Assembly (NCBI GenBank): GCA_963925605.1
Contig: CAWURY010000020.1
Span: forward strand, 1 to 50,077
Direction of reading: 5' to 3'
DNA from: Porticoccus sp963925605
GTDB lineage: Bacteria; Pseudomonadota; Gammaproteobacteria; Pseudomonadales; Porticoccaceae
DNA: 50,077 nt
Part shown: positions 8,400 to 16,400 of the stretch, piece after piece
Layout: each line of letters starts with the position of its first letter
Position numbering within the stretch: position 1 is the first letter of the stretch
Position numbers and translations under genes: made by a program
Notes under the pieces: model-generated
The model's database searches: none
Told to the model about the DNA's origin: nothing
The model's input: only the letters and a program-made list of their open reading frames with translations

Positions 8400-8738
8400 T
8401 TAATGCTTCTCAGAAACCATATTAATGGTGTATTTTGGTATTTCAACAACTATGTCTTTATCTGTCATAATGGCCTGACAGCTCAACCTTGAGTCAGGCT
8501 CTACACCCCATGCCTTGTCTAGGAAATCTTCTTCTAGTTCATCAGCCTCCATAAGAGCATCAAAGCCTTCTCTGATATAGACATGACAGGTGGTGCACGC
8601 ACAAGACAATTCGCAGGCATGCTCAATATCAATGTTGTTCTGGAGGGCAATCTCACAAATATTATCACCAGACTGAGCCTCTATTACAGCACCTTCAGGG
8701 CACAAGTTAGGATCGGGAAGAAATATTATTTTAGGCAC
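8400..8738 (-). CDS. fdx: ISC-type [2Fe-2S] ferredoxin
   Basis: Adrenodoxin-like ferredoxin that supplies electrons to IscS/IscU during cluster assembly. The 112-residue product has cluster ligands C42, C48, C51 (ACELSCACTTC) and C87 (SRLSC), at the same positions as in E. coli Fdx. The start is GTG at 8738, chosen because MPKIIFLPDPNLCPEG lines up with the E. coli N-terminus; no in-frame ATG fits. hscA ends one base before it, and the G-rich end of hscA provides the ribosome binding site. Confidence 0.97.
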   Translation of the reverse strand: MPKIIFLPDPNLCPEGAVIEAQSGDNICEIALQNNIDIEHACELSCACTTCHVYIREGFDALMEADELEEDFLDKAWGVEPDSRLSCQAIMTDKDIVVEIPKYTINMVSEKH

Positions 8739-8739
8739 T

Positions 8740-10611
8740 TCAAGCCCCCCTCTCTATATCATCAAGACTGTGGCCCGCTAAAGCTTTTTTGATGCTGACA
8801 TTCATTCTTCTTGCAGCAAACTCTTCGCTAGCTTTCGATGCCGCTTCTATCTGATGAGAAATGTCTCGATAGCTCTGGCTATCACAAATTTTATCTAAAT
8901 CACGCAAAGTTAACTCTAAGCAACTGTACTCTGTATCACTAAGTAACTCACGACCATTGTTTTTCAAGGCAACGAACAAGTCCTCATGCATTCTTCTGGC
9001 ATCAACTTGCTGCTCCCGAAGCGCTCTTGCAAGCATATCCTCTTTTGCATTCCCATAGGATTCTTGGAGCATTCTGGCAATATCTTTATCATTTAACCCA
9101 TAAGACGGTTTTACCTCGATGCGGGACTCTGTATTGCTAGTTAACTCTTTTGCCGAAACGTTAAGCAACCCATCGGCATCTACTTGAAAACTAACTTGTA
9201 TTTTAGCCACTCCAGCCACCAAAGGAGGTATACCTCTCAGCTCAAAACGGGCTAGAGACCGACAATCAGAAATTAACTCACGCTCACCCTGCAGCACATG
9301 AATAGACATCGCAGTTTGGCCATCTTTAAATGTTGTGAACTCTTGAGATTTGACAATAGGAATTGTGGTGTTTCGATGAATAATTTTTTCCATTAACCCT
9401 CCCATGGTTTCGAGACCAAGAGACAGGGGTATAACATCAAGAAGCAACATATCTTCGTCAGGCTTATTTCCTACAAGGATGTCAGCCTGTATTGCAGCCC
9501 CTAAGGCTACTACTTTATCAGGATCAATGTTTACTAATGGCTGTCGATGAAAAGCATCAGCAACTTTTTGACGAACCAAATGAGTTCTTGTTGAGCCGCC
9601 AACCATCACAACATTAGTAATATCTGATGCGTTAAGTCCAGCATCACGCAAAACTCTCCTGCAGCAGCCTAAAGTTTTATCGACTAACGGACTTATTAGT
9701 ACATTAAATTGTTTCCTATCCAATACGCCTGTCCATCCCGCTACATTGACTTCAGCAGTCATACTCTCTGATAATTTTTCTTTAGCTATACGAGCGGCCA
9801 TTAGCAACTCTCTTTGCAAGAATGGACTAAGATCGTCACTGAGGAAAGCTTTCTCCGAAAACCATTGAGCAACTATTCGATCTATATCGTCGCCACCCAG
9901 GGATGAATCACCGCCAGTAGCAAGAACTTGGAAAACTCCCGACGATAAGCGCAAGATAGAAACATCAAAAGTGCCTCCACCAAAATCGTACACTGCTATA
10001 ACACCTTCTGCTCCCTGATCTAAACCATAAGCAACAGCAGCAGCAGTCGGCTCATTAAGTAGTCTTAATACTTTTACACCAGTTAAAGTAGCTGCATCTT
10101 TTGTGGCCTGTCTTTGGGCTTCGTCAAAGTAAGCCGGAACTGTCAAAACCACCCCATCTAAAGTACCACCTAAAGCTTCTTCTGATCGAGATACAAGTAC
10201 CTTCAATATTTCAGCTGAAGCCTCTACTGGACTAACATCGCCAGCAACAGTCTTAAAGTTTGGCATGCCGCCATCTACCTGAGTCGTCAACTCATAGGGC
10301 ATCTGGCTTCCAAGTGTTTTTATATCTTGAATGCCGCGCCCCATAAAACGTTTAACAGAGCTTAAAGTGTTTAATGGGTCAATGGATAACTGCAAATAAG
10401 CCGCATGCCCAACTGTCACTTCCTTTAGGGCGTTGTAACGCACAACAGAAGGAAGTAAGTATTGATTATCAGCATCCAACAGAACTTCTGGGGTCCCACT
10501 TCGCACGGAGGCTACCAGAGAATTAGTTGTGCCGAGATCTATACCAGCAGCTCGTCGACGTTGATGAGGGCTTGGGGACTGCCCAGGCTCCGAAATTTGC
10601 AAGAGAACCAA
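8740..10611 (-). CDS. hscA: Hsp70-type chaperone HscA of the ISC system
   Basis: Specialised DnaK-like ATPase that, with HscB, binds the LPPVK loop of IscU and drives transfer of the Fe-S cluster to acceptors. The 623-residue protein has the ATPase signatures GIDLGTTNSLVASV near residue 23, VYDFGGGTFDVSILR near 207 and VVMVGGSTR near 340, followed by the substrate domain. The start codon is TTG at 10611: MVLLQISEPGQSPSPHQRR aligns with the E. coli start MALLQISEPG and there is no ATG in that position, so the unusual start looks real. hscB lies 24 bases upstream. Confidence 0.97.
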   Translation of the reverse strand: MVLLQISEPGQSPSPHQRRRAAGIDLGTTNSLVASVRSGTPEVLLDADNQYLLPSVVRYNALKEVTVGHAAYLQLSIDPLNTLSSVKRFMGRGIQDIKTLGSQMPYELTTQVDGGMPNFKTVAGDVSPVEASAEILKVLVSRSEEALGGTLDGVVLTVPAYFDEAQRQATKDAATLTGVKVLRLLNEPTAAAVAYGLDQGAEGVIAVYDFGGGTFDVSILRLSSGVFQVLATGGDSSLGGDDIDRIVAQWFSEKAFLSDDLSPFLQRELLMAARIAKEKLSESMTAEVNVAGWTGVLDRKQFNVLISPLVDKTLGCCRRVLRDAGLNASDITNVVMVGGSTRTHLVRQKVADAFHRQPLVNIDPDKVVALGAAIQADILVGNKPDEDMLLLDVIPLSLGLETMGGLMEKIIHRNTTIPIVKSQEFTTFKDGQTAMSIHVLQGERELISDCRSLARFELRGIPPLVAGVAKIQVSFQVDADGLLNVSAKELTSNTESRIEVKPSYGLNDKDIARMLQESYGNAKEDMLARALREQQVDARRMHEDLFVALKNNGRELLSDTEYSCLELTLRDLDKICDSQSYRDISHQIEAASKASEEFAARRMNVSIKKALAGHSLDDIERGA

Positions 10612-10635
10612 AATATTACCGCTTAAATTATTTAG

Positions 10636-11166
10636 TTAAAAATCGTCAAGCTCTTCTTCGAGCCGCCTTATTTCATCCAAGAACTTACTCATAAACTGCA
10701 TCTTTGTCAGGGAGTCAAAAGCGACATGAAAATCGTTTTTGTTATACTGTCCTTCAAACATTTCTTGTATTTCTGTATATCTTAAGGAAGCATTTTCCTT
10801 AAGCTGCTCTAGCACAATAGGCGCCTGATCCATCTCACGTATATCTGCCAATTTTTCTCTTAACTCTATCTGGTCCATCAAGAATAAAGGATCATGAATA
10901 ATATGAGTTTCATCGGAAAAACTTATGCTTTGTAGGGATAACAAATATTTTGCACGAAATAATGGAGACTTAAGCTGAGCATACGCTTGATTAACAAGTG
11001 ACACATACTGTACGGCTAAGCGCTGTTCCTGTAAAGATCCCGCCATATAGCGATCGGGATGAAACTTAAATTGCAACTCATGATAGCGTTTATCTAATAG
11101 CGCTAAATCAATCTTATAACTTACAGAAAATCCAAATAATTGAAAATAGTCACAAGAAAAATTCAT
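10636..11166 (-). CDS. hscB: J-domain co-chaperone HscB
   Basis: J-protein that delivers IscU to HscA and stimulates its ATPase. From the ATG at 11166 the product is 176 residues, with the HPD tripeptide at residues 36-38 (FHPDRY) in an N-terminal J domain and the C-terminal three-helix IscU-binding domain. A GTG 24 bases further upstream (11190) is also in frame. Neither start has a good ribosome binding site; I prefer the ATG because MNFSCDYFQLFG matches family N-termini. It lies between iscA and hscA. Confidence 0.93.
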   Translation of the reverse strand: MNFSCDYFQLFGFSVSYKIDLALLDKRYHELQFKFHPDRYMAGSLQEQRLAVQYVSLVNQAYAQLKSPLFRAKYLLSLQSISFSDETHIIHDPLFLMDQIELREKLADIREMDQAPIVLEQLKENASLRYTEIQEMFEGQYNKNDFHVAFDSLTKMQFMSKFLDEIRRLEEELDDF

Positions 11167-11199
11167 AGCTTTCAGCCCAGATAATTCCACAATGGCTAA

Positions 11200-11523
11200 T
11201 TACACATGAAAGCTTTCGCCGCAGCCACATTCATCTTTAACATTCGGATTTTTAAACTGAAAACCTTCGTTGAGCCCTTCTTTCACAAAATCTAGCTGAG
11301 TTCCGTCAAGAAAAGCAAAACTCTTAGGATCAATAAAAAGTTTTGCTTTGCCGCTAGCAACAACCAAGTCGCTCTGGTCTGACTTATCTACAAATTCAAG
11401 AACGTAGGATAATCCTGAGCAGCCTGTTGTTTTTACCCCAAGACGTATACCAACACCATGACCCCTGTGCGCCAAATGTTTAACTACATGCTGTTCAGCA
11501 GCCGGTGTCATTGTGATTGCCAT
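11200..11523 (-). CDS. iscA: A-type Fe-S carrier IscA
   Basis: A-type carrier that accepts clusters and passes them to apo-proteins, chiefly [4Fe-4S] targets. The start at 11523 gives 107 residues, exactly the E. coli length, beginning MAITMTPAA. The three ligand cysteines are C35 (TTGCSGLSY), C99 and C101 (DECGCGESF). The frame is open further upstream into iscU, but the AGAGAGG ribosome binding site before 11523 and the conserved N-terminus decide the start. Confidence 0.97.
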   Translation of the reverse strand: MAITMTPAAEQHVVKHLAHRGHGVGIRLGVKTTGCSGLSYVLEFVDKSDQSDLVVASGKAKLFIDPKSFAFLDGTQLDFVKEGLNEGFQFKNPNVKDECGCGESFHV

Positions 11524-11545
11524 TACTCTATTCCTCTCTAACCAT

Positions 11546-11941
11546 TTATTGTTTATCTGCAGAATTACGTTTTTGGCGTATGTCTTTGACAGCTGCTTTA
11601 ATCGCATCTTCCGCTAAAACTGAGCAGTGAATCTTAACTGGCGGCAAAGCAAGCTCTTCAGCAATCTGAGTATTTTTGATGACTGAGGCTTCGTCTAAAG
11701 TTTTCCCTTTAACCCACTCTGTTAATAAAGAACTGGAAGCTATAGCGGAACCACATCCATATGTTTTAAATTTGGCATCCTCGATAATTCCATCATCATT
11801 TACTTGTATCTGTAGTCGCATCACATCGCCACAAGCTGGCGCACCGACCATTCCTGTTCCAACATTCATGGATTTATCATCCAATTTTCCAACATTTCTA
11901 GGATTGTCGTAGTGGTCAAGTACTTTATCGCTATAAGCCAT
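11546..11941 (-). CDS. iscU: Fe-S cluster scaffold IscU
   Basis: Scaffold on which IscS-derived sulfur and iron assemble into [2Fe-2S] clusters. The product is 131 residues with ligands C37 (GAPACGDV), C63 (TYGCGSA) and C106 (KIHCSVLAEDA), the Asp in ACGDV, and the HscA recognition loop LPPVK at 99-103. The start at 11941 is set by MAYSDKVLDHY and a strong AAGGAG ribosome binding site; upstream in-frame codons belong to the iscS-iscU gap. Confidence 0.98.
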   Translation of the reverse strand: MAYSDKVLDHYDNPRNVGKLDDKSMNVGTGMVGAPACGDVMRLQIQVNDDGIIEDAKFKTYGCGSAIASSSLLTEWVKGKTLDEASVIKNTQIAEELALPPVKIHCSVLAEDAIKAAVKDIRQKRNSADKQ

Positions 11942-11973
11942 AATCAACTCCTTAATTTTAAAGCCAGTATTTT

Positions 11974-13188
11974 TTAGTGTGCAGCCCATTTAACAAGACT
12001 TAGATCAACGCCATCTTTATACATATCCCATAAGGGAGATAACTCCCTCAACTTTGTAACTGCTTCACGAACTTTTTGTATCGCGTAGTCTACCTCTTCT
12101 TCGGTAGTAAAGCGTCCAAAAGAAAAGCGAATAGAGCTATGAGCCTGCTCGTCGTCTAAGCCCAAAGCACGGAGTACGTAAGAAGGTTCAAGACTTGCTG
12201 AAGTGCATGCTGAGCCCGAAGAAACAGCCAGATCTTTAAGCGCCATTATCAGAGATTCACCTTCAACGTAAGAAAAACTAACGTTAAGGTTCCCTGCAAC
12301 ACGCTGCGACATAGAGCCATTCACTCGGACAGCCTCCATATCAGATATTCCATCCCACAAACGGTTCCTTAGGGCTAAAAATTTCTGCTGCTCTTCAATC
12401 ATTTTTTCTTCGGCAATACGAAAAGCTTCCCCCATACCTACAATTTGATGGGTAGCCAGCGTACCGGAACGCATACCTCTTTCATGGCCGCCACCATGTA
12501 TCTGGGCTTCAATTCTCACTCTCGGTTTACGCCGTACGTATAGCGCCCCTATACCCTTAGGGCCATAAGTCTTATGTGCTGACAATGACATGATGTCAAC
12601 TTTCATTGCTTCTACGTCAATGGATACTTTTCCGGTACTTTGAGCTGCATCTACATGAAAGACTACTTTGCGTTCACGACAAATTTCGCCGATAGCTGCA
12701 ATATCATTTATTGTTCCAATTTCATTATTCACATGCATCAAGGAAACTAGGATTGTGTCTTCTCTAATGGCATCCTTTACCATTTGTGGTTGAATGATTC
12801 CCTCTGCATCAGGAATTAAATAAGTAACCTCAAACCCTTCACGCTCTAGCTGCCTGCAAGCATCAAGAACAGCCTTATGTTCAATTTTTGAGGTAATAAC
12901 ATGTTTACCTTTCTTTTGATTAAAGTGCGCACAGCCTTTTATTCCAAGGTTATTTCCCTCGGTAGCGCCAGAAGTCCAAACAATTTCTCTTGGATCAGCA
13001 TTGAGTAATTTTGCCACCTGCGCCCTAGCATTCTCAACTGCAGCTTCAGCCTTCCAGCCAAACGAGTGCGATCGAGAAGAGGGATTTCCAAAATTTCCAT
13101 CTCCCGTCAAGCAGTCTGCCATCATCTTAGCTACAATCGGATCTACTGGCGTTGTTGATGAATAATCTAGATAAATAGGCAATTTCAT
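11974..13188 (-). CDS. iscS: Cysteine desulfurase IscS
   Basis: PLP-dependent enzyme that takes sulfur from L-cysteine as a persulfide for Fe-S clusters, tRNA thiolation and other uses. The 404-residue length equals E. coli IscS. The PLP lysine is near residue 206 in SLSAHKTYGPKG, and the mobile-loop cysteine is near 328 in SSGSACTSASLEPSY. The C-terminus ends LVKWAAH, close to the E. coli tail that binds IscU. It is the second gene of the operon, 45 bases downstream of iscR. Confidence 0.98.
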   Translation of the reverse strand: MKLPIYLDYSSTTPVDPIVAKMMADCLTGDGNFGNPSSRSHSFGWKAEAAVENARAQVAKLLNADPREIVWTSGATEGNNLGIKGCAHFNQKKGKHVITSKIEHKAVLDACRQLEREGFEVTYLIPDAEGIIQPQMVKDAIREDTILVSLMHVNNEIGTINDIAAIGEICRERKVVFHVDAAQSTGKVSIDVEAMKVDIMSLSAHKTYGPKGIGALYVRRKPRVRIEAQIHGGGHERGMRSGTLATHQIVGMGEAFRIAEEKMIEEQQKFLALRNRLWDGISDMEAVRVNGSMSQRVAGNLNVSFSYVEGESLIMALKDLAVSSGSACTSASLEPSYVLRALGLDDEQAHSSIRFSFGRFTTEEEVDYAIQKVREAVTKLRELSPLWDMYKDGVDLSLVKWAAH

Positions 13189-13233
13189 TGTTTATTTCCC
13201 GGTAACTATAAAAAATTTATACTGGCATTTAAG

Positions 13234-13668
13234 CTAGCTATTTTGCTGCAAGGTAACAAACTGGACGTCATGTTTATGAACCAGACTGTCAAGACTAATA
13301 TTATGCAGAAAACGGTGTATCTGGACGCTCAGATCGCTCCATAAGTCGTGGGTTAAGCATAAATCGCCTTTATGGCAATTACCTTTACCGTTACAACTTG
13401 TCGCATCAATGGACTCATTTACTGCATCAATGATCTCTGCAACATTTATATCTTGAATGTCACGAGATAGTCTATAGCCACCACCAGGGCCTCTTGCGCT
13501 TATAACTAGCTTTTGCTGTCGCAGCTTAGCGAATAATTGTTCGAGATAAGAAAGTGAAATTCCTTGGCGACTAGAGATTTCTGCCAAACTAATCGACCCA
13601 TTATTTCTATGCATTGCAAGATCTAACATTGCTGCAACTGCATACCTGCCTCGTGTTGTCAGCCGCAT
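13234..13668 (-). CDS. iscR: Fe-S-sensing transcriptional regulator IscR
   Basis: Rrf2-family regulator. The [2Fe-2S] form represses the isc operon through type 1 sites; the apo form binds type 2 sites elsewhere. The 144-residue protein has an N-terminal winged helix (MRLTTRGRYAVAAMLDLA, recognition helix around LSYLEQLFAKLR) and cluster ligands C92, C98, C104 and H107, all at E. coli positions (CNGKGNCHKGDLCLTHDLW). The C-terminal tail is shorter than in E. coli. First gene of the operon, with two IscR-like sites over its own promoter, so negative feedback is expected. Confidence 0.97.
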   Translation of the reverse strand: MRLTTRGRYAVAAMLDLAMHRNNGSISLAEISSRQGISLSYLEQLFAKLRQQKLVISARGPGGGYRLSRDIQDINVAEIIDAVNESIDATSCNGKGNCHKGDLCLTHDLWSDLSVQIHRFLHNISLDSLVHKHDVQFVTLQQNS

Positions 13669-13730
13669 TTAATGACCCCGCTATTTGATAAAAAATATCA
13701 TTTTTTATTTAAAGTGCAAATATTTTTAAA

Positions 13731-13759
13731 ATTATCTTATAACCAACCTTTTTAGTCAA
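13731..13759 (-). promoter_or_regulatory. iscR promoter (sigma-70)
   Basis: On the minus strand, -35 TTGACT (13759-13754) and -10 GATAAT (13736-13731) are separated by exactly 17 bases; each hexamer matches the consensus at five of six positions. Transcription would start near 13724, giving a leader of about 55 bases before iscR. It is the strongest promoter-like sequence seen in the window and lies under an IscR-like site. Confidence 0.8.
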
Positions 13760-13763
13760 GAAA
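13739..13763 (-). promoter_or_regulatory. IscR type-1-like operator, promoter-proximal
   Basis: 25-bp element containing the -35 box and most of the spacer. Compared by hand with the published E. coli type 1 consensus (ATASYYGACTRWWWYAGTCRRSTAT) it matches 19 of 25 positions, including the GACT half and the GGNTAT end. Binding here would block RNA polymerase, as expected for autorepression by holo-IscR. Confidence 0.65.
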
Positions 13764-13788
13764 ATAACCTATTATTTTAGTAGGTTAC
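13764..13788 (-). promoter_or_regulatory. IscR type-1-like operator, promoter-distal
   Basis: Second 25-bp element, directly abutting the first so the centres are 25 bp apart. It is an imperfect palindrome (outer halves AACCTA and TAGGTT, 13766-13786) and also matches 19 of 25 positions of the type 1 consensus by hand count. Two sites at an isc promoter is the arrangement known from E. coli. Confidence 0.65.
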
Positions 13789-13808
13789 TTGACGCGTGAT
13801 TAAAAAAA

Positions 13809-14558
13809 TTACTGATTTTTGATTTTATGCACTGCATTTCTAATAGCCGTCAAGACACCTCGCAATATCGACAGCTCCATTTCATCTAGGCGTATCCTGC
13901 TATACAGGCGGCGTAGTCTGGTCATGGTCTGACGAGGATTGGCTCTATCATGAAAGCCTATGTCTACTAAAGCTTGCTCTAGGTGTTCAAAATATAACTC
14001 TAGATCATTTATTTTTGCTGGAGGTTGATCCCATTCATCAAAAGAAGGCACACAGCCAGCGTCATTTGCTAAAGAGGCCATACGAATTTCATAACAAAGG
14101 ACCTGCACAGCAGATGCGATATTTAGTGAACTGTATTCTGGATTTGATGGGATATGGACATGATATGTGCACTTATGGAGCTCCTCGTTAGTTAACCCCC
14201 TATCCTCACGGCCAAAAACAATCGCTACATCGTGCTCGGCAGCTTCCTTCCAAACCCGAATACCGCACTCACGAGGATTCATTAAAGGCCAAGGTATGCG
14301 CCGCTCGCGAGCACTGGTGCCTACCACTAAACCGCAACCAGAAAGAGCGGAATCCAAATCATCTACAACAACAGCATTATTTAAAACATCAAGAGCATTA
14401 GCAGCCCTCCAAACGGCCTGGTCTGCCGGATAGTCTTTTGGCTCCACAAGATACAAACGACATAGCCCCATATTTTTTAAGGCTCGCGCAGCTGCACCTA
14501 TATTTCCTGGATGACTTGTGTTGACAAGAACGATCCGTACTCTATCAAAGTTTTTCAT
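13809..14558 (-). CDS. trmJ: tRNA (cytidine/uridine-2'-O-)-methyltransferase TrmJ
   Basis: SPOUT-class enzyme that methylates the ribose of residue 32 in the anticodon loop of several tRNAs. The 249 residues include the N-terminal NTSHPGNIGAAARALKNMGL, the knot motif IVFGREDRGLTNEEL and IPSNPEYSSLNIASAVQVL, which together form the SAM-binding trefoil knot. A C-terminal extension typical of TrmJ follows. It lies between suhB (divergent) and iscR, as in enterics and pseudomonads; the cysE gene found here in Pseudomonas is absent. Its promoter must lie in 14559-14824, but I cannot pick it out. Confidence 0.95.
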   Translation of the reverse strand: MKNFDRVRIVLVNTSHPGNIGAAARALKNMGLCRLYLVEPKDYPADQAVWRAANALDVLNNAVVVDDLDSALSGCGLVVGTSARERRIPWPLMNPRECGIRVWKEAAEHDVAIVFGREDRGLTNEELHKCTYHVHIPSNPEYSSLNIASAVQVLCYEIRMASLANDAGCVPSFDEWDQPPAKINDLELYFEHLEQALVDIGFHDRANPRQTMTRLRRLYSRIRLDEMELSILRGVLTAIRNAVHKIKNQ

Positions 14559-14824
14559 GTAGTAGCCTTCAAGAACGCAACATCTAAATACAATTTTTTT
14601 ACATCAAGCAGGGTAGGCAATTGGTAGCGATGCATTCCAAAAAAATAGAAAAACCAAAATATTGCAAAAATGTAACTAAGAAGCCCTTGGGGGGGCTGAA
14701 AAAACTAAAGGGATTCTATCAGGAAGGCACAATGAAATCACAACCTTTTCTCCAAGTGAAACCTAACATCAAACACAAGCCTCTGTTACAATTCTATCTT
14801 TTCGCCTTGCTGGAATATCCTAAA
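14559..14824. other. trmJ-suhB divergent region with an alternative suhB start
   Basis: 266 bases between divergent genes. The suhB frame stays open back to a TTG at 14621. Within it an ATG at 14732 is preceded by a strong ribosome binding site AGGAAGG (14721-14727) at five bases, so a SuhB with a 31-residue N-terminal extension is possible. A -10-like TACAAT at 14787-14792 (no clear -35) would instead place the mRNA start downstream of that ATG. A seven-G run with a small AGCCC/GGGCT stem lies at 14682-14697. Confidence 0.45.
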
Positions 14825-15625
14825 ATGGAACCAATGGTAAATATTGCACTTCGCGCTGCACGCAAAGCAGGAGATTTAATCCTACGAGCGACAAAACGCA
14901 TAGATCTAGTGCGCGTTGACGAAAAAAGTCGCAATGATTTTGTCACAGATATTGATTATGCAGCAGAGAAAGAAATAATTTATCACTTACGCAAAGCCTT
15001 TCCCGCTCACACTATAGTGAGCGAAGAAGCTGGACTTTTAGAAGGTGCAGACAACGACTATCAATGGATAATTGACCCGCTAGATGGCACTACAAATTTT
15101 ATTCATGGTATTCCTCACTTTGGGGTATCCATTGCTTGCAAACATAAAGACAAGATAGAACATGCTGTCATTGTAGATCCAATGCGACAGGAAGAGTTCA
15201 CTGCAAGTCGCGGGAGAGGTGCTTTTTTGAATGGGAACAGAATGCGGATCTCCAGCCAACCCTTCCTATCTGGAAGCCTTATCGCAACAGGTATTCCTTT
15301 TAGTAGTCCATCAATAAAGCACATGGATGCATACTTGGCTTGCCTTAACGATTTAGCAAAAGAATCTTCTGGAATCAGACGATTGGGTGCCGCCTCACTT
15401 GATTTAGCCTATGTGGCGGCAGGCAGATTTGATGCTTTCTGGGAAATGCATTTAAAGCCATGGGATATTGCTGCTGGAGTACTGCTGATCAAAGAGGCGG
15501 GGGGCATGGTGGGTGATTTTCATGGCGGCAATGCCTATCTAGAAAGTGGCAATATTGTTTGCGCAACACCTAAAGTTTTTAAATCGACCCTTCAGATAGT
15601 TCAAAGGCATCTGGGTCATCTGTAA
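14825..15625 (+). CDS. suhB: Inositol-1-monophosphatase family protein SuhB
   Basis: Mg-dependent inositol monophosphatase; in E. coli it also joins Nus-factor antitermination complexes on rRNA transcripts. The 266-residue product has the IMPase motifs SEEAGLLEG, the metal site WIIDPLDGTTNFIHG and the C-terminal WDIAAGVLLIKEAGG. The start at 14825 (MEPMVNIALRAARKAG) aligns with E. coli SuhB (MHPMLNIAVRAARKAG), though its ribosome binding site is poor and an upstream in-frame ATG at 14732 has a much better one. It is the only plus-strand gene between 490 and 46134 and converges on nlpD with four bases between them. Confidence 0.95.
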   Translation: MEPMVNIALRAARKAGDLILRATKRIDLVRVDEKSRNDFVTDIDYAAEKEIIYHLRKAFPAHTIVSEEAGLLEGADNDYQWIIDPLDGTTNFIHGIPHFGVSIACKHKDKIEHAVIVDPMRQEEFTASRGRGAFLNGNRMRISSQPFLSGSLIATGIPFSSPSIKHMDAYLACLNDLAKESSGIRRLGAASLDLAYVAAGRFDAFWEMHLKPWDIAAGVLLIKEAGGMVGDFHGGNAYLESGNIVCATPKVFKSTLQIVQRHLGHL

Positions 15626-15629
15626 AAAA

Positions 15630-16400
15630 TTAAATTTTAGGCAAGTACTGCAATGGATCGACAGGCTTGCCATTTTTTCTAATCTCAAAATATAAGCGTT
15701 TTGGTTGAGTTAAGTCTCCCCCTACTTCTGAAATTTTCTGACCCGCCTCAATAGACTGCCCTTCTTTTGCAAAAATTTTCTTATTGTGAGCATACGCGCT
15801 CAGAAAAGTAGTACTGTGTTTAATAATAATAAGCTTTCCATAACCACGCAGCCCGCTGCCCGCATAAATCACGAGCCCTGGAGCAGCAGCAGTAACTGAA
15901 GCTCCAGAATAACTCTCTATATCTATACCTTTAAATAATTTTAAACTATTAAATTTTCTTGATATCTTTCCTTTAACCGGCCAGTCCCACCTCCGGTTTA
16001 AAGAGGAGATAGATGACGGCTTATCATTTTTAGATTTTTGGGTGCCAGAGACAGAGCGCTGGGTGGTCTTTTGTGGTCTAACCCAGAGGGAGGTCTTATT
16101 GACAGGGTTTCGCCCGCCATCAAGTGATATTTTTTGACCTACATATATCCGATCAACGCTGCGAATACCATTTATTGAAGCTAATGTGCTGGTATCAGTT
16201 TCATACCGCCAAGCGATAGAAAACAAAGTCTCTCCGCTTGAAACAATATGATAATTTATTTTTTCAGAAAGAGGTTGCGGGCGATAAGCAACGGGAGCAG
16301 AAGAGCTATGGCAGCCAGCCAAAAAAAGACTCACACACCAAGCCAAGCATTTAAGGCCTATTAAAAAGTTATTTGTATGAACCCATAACTGCAACCTCAA
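15630..16400 (-). CDS. nlpD: NlpD-like LysM/M23 lipoprotein, probable amidase activator
   Basis: Envelope lipoprotein that in E. coli activates the cell-wall amidase AmiC at the septum. The 256-residue product has a signal ending in lipobox LAGC (Cys near 30), a LysM domain at about 50-93 (YHIVSSGETLFSIAWRYE) and a C-terminal LytM/M23 fold at about 155-250. The peptidase metal ligands are lost: the first His position reads FKGIDI and the last reads RLYFEIR (Tyr for His), so it should be non-catalytic like other NlpD/EnvC proteins. No ATG is available; TTG at 16400 or 16394 must be used, the latter six bases after AGGGGA. rpoS, the usual next gene, is absent. Confidence 0.9.
   Translation of the reverse strand: MRLQLWVHTNNFLIGLKCLAWCVSLFLAGCHSSSAPVAYRPQPLSEKINYHIVSSGETLFSIAWRYETDTSTLASINGIRSVDRIYVGQKISLDGGRNPVNKTSLWVRPQKTTQRSVSGTQKSKNDKPSSISSLNRRWDWPVKGKISRKFNSLKLFKGIDIESYSGASVTAAAPGLVIYAGSGLRGYGKLIIIKHSTTFLSAYAHNKKIFAKEGQSIEAGQKISEVGGDLTQPKRLYFEIRKNGKPVDPLQYLPKI

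Noticed and set aside
14682..14697. AGCCC/GGGCT stem with seven-G run upstream of suhB
   Set aside because: Only 5 bp with a 6-base loop and no T-run on either strand; not a credible terminator or G-quadruplex (a single G tract).
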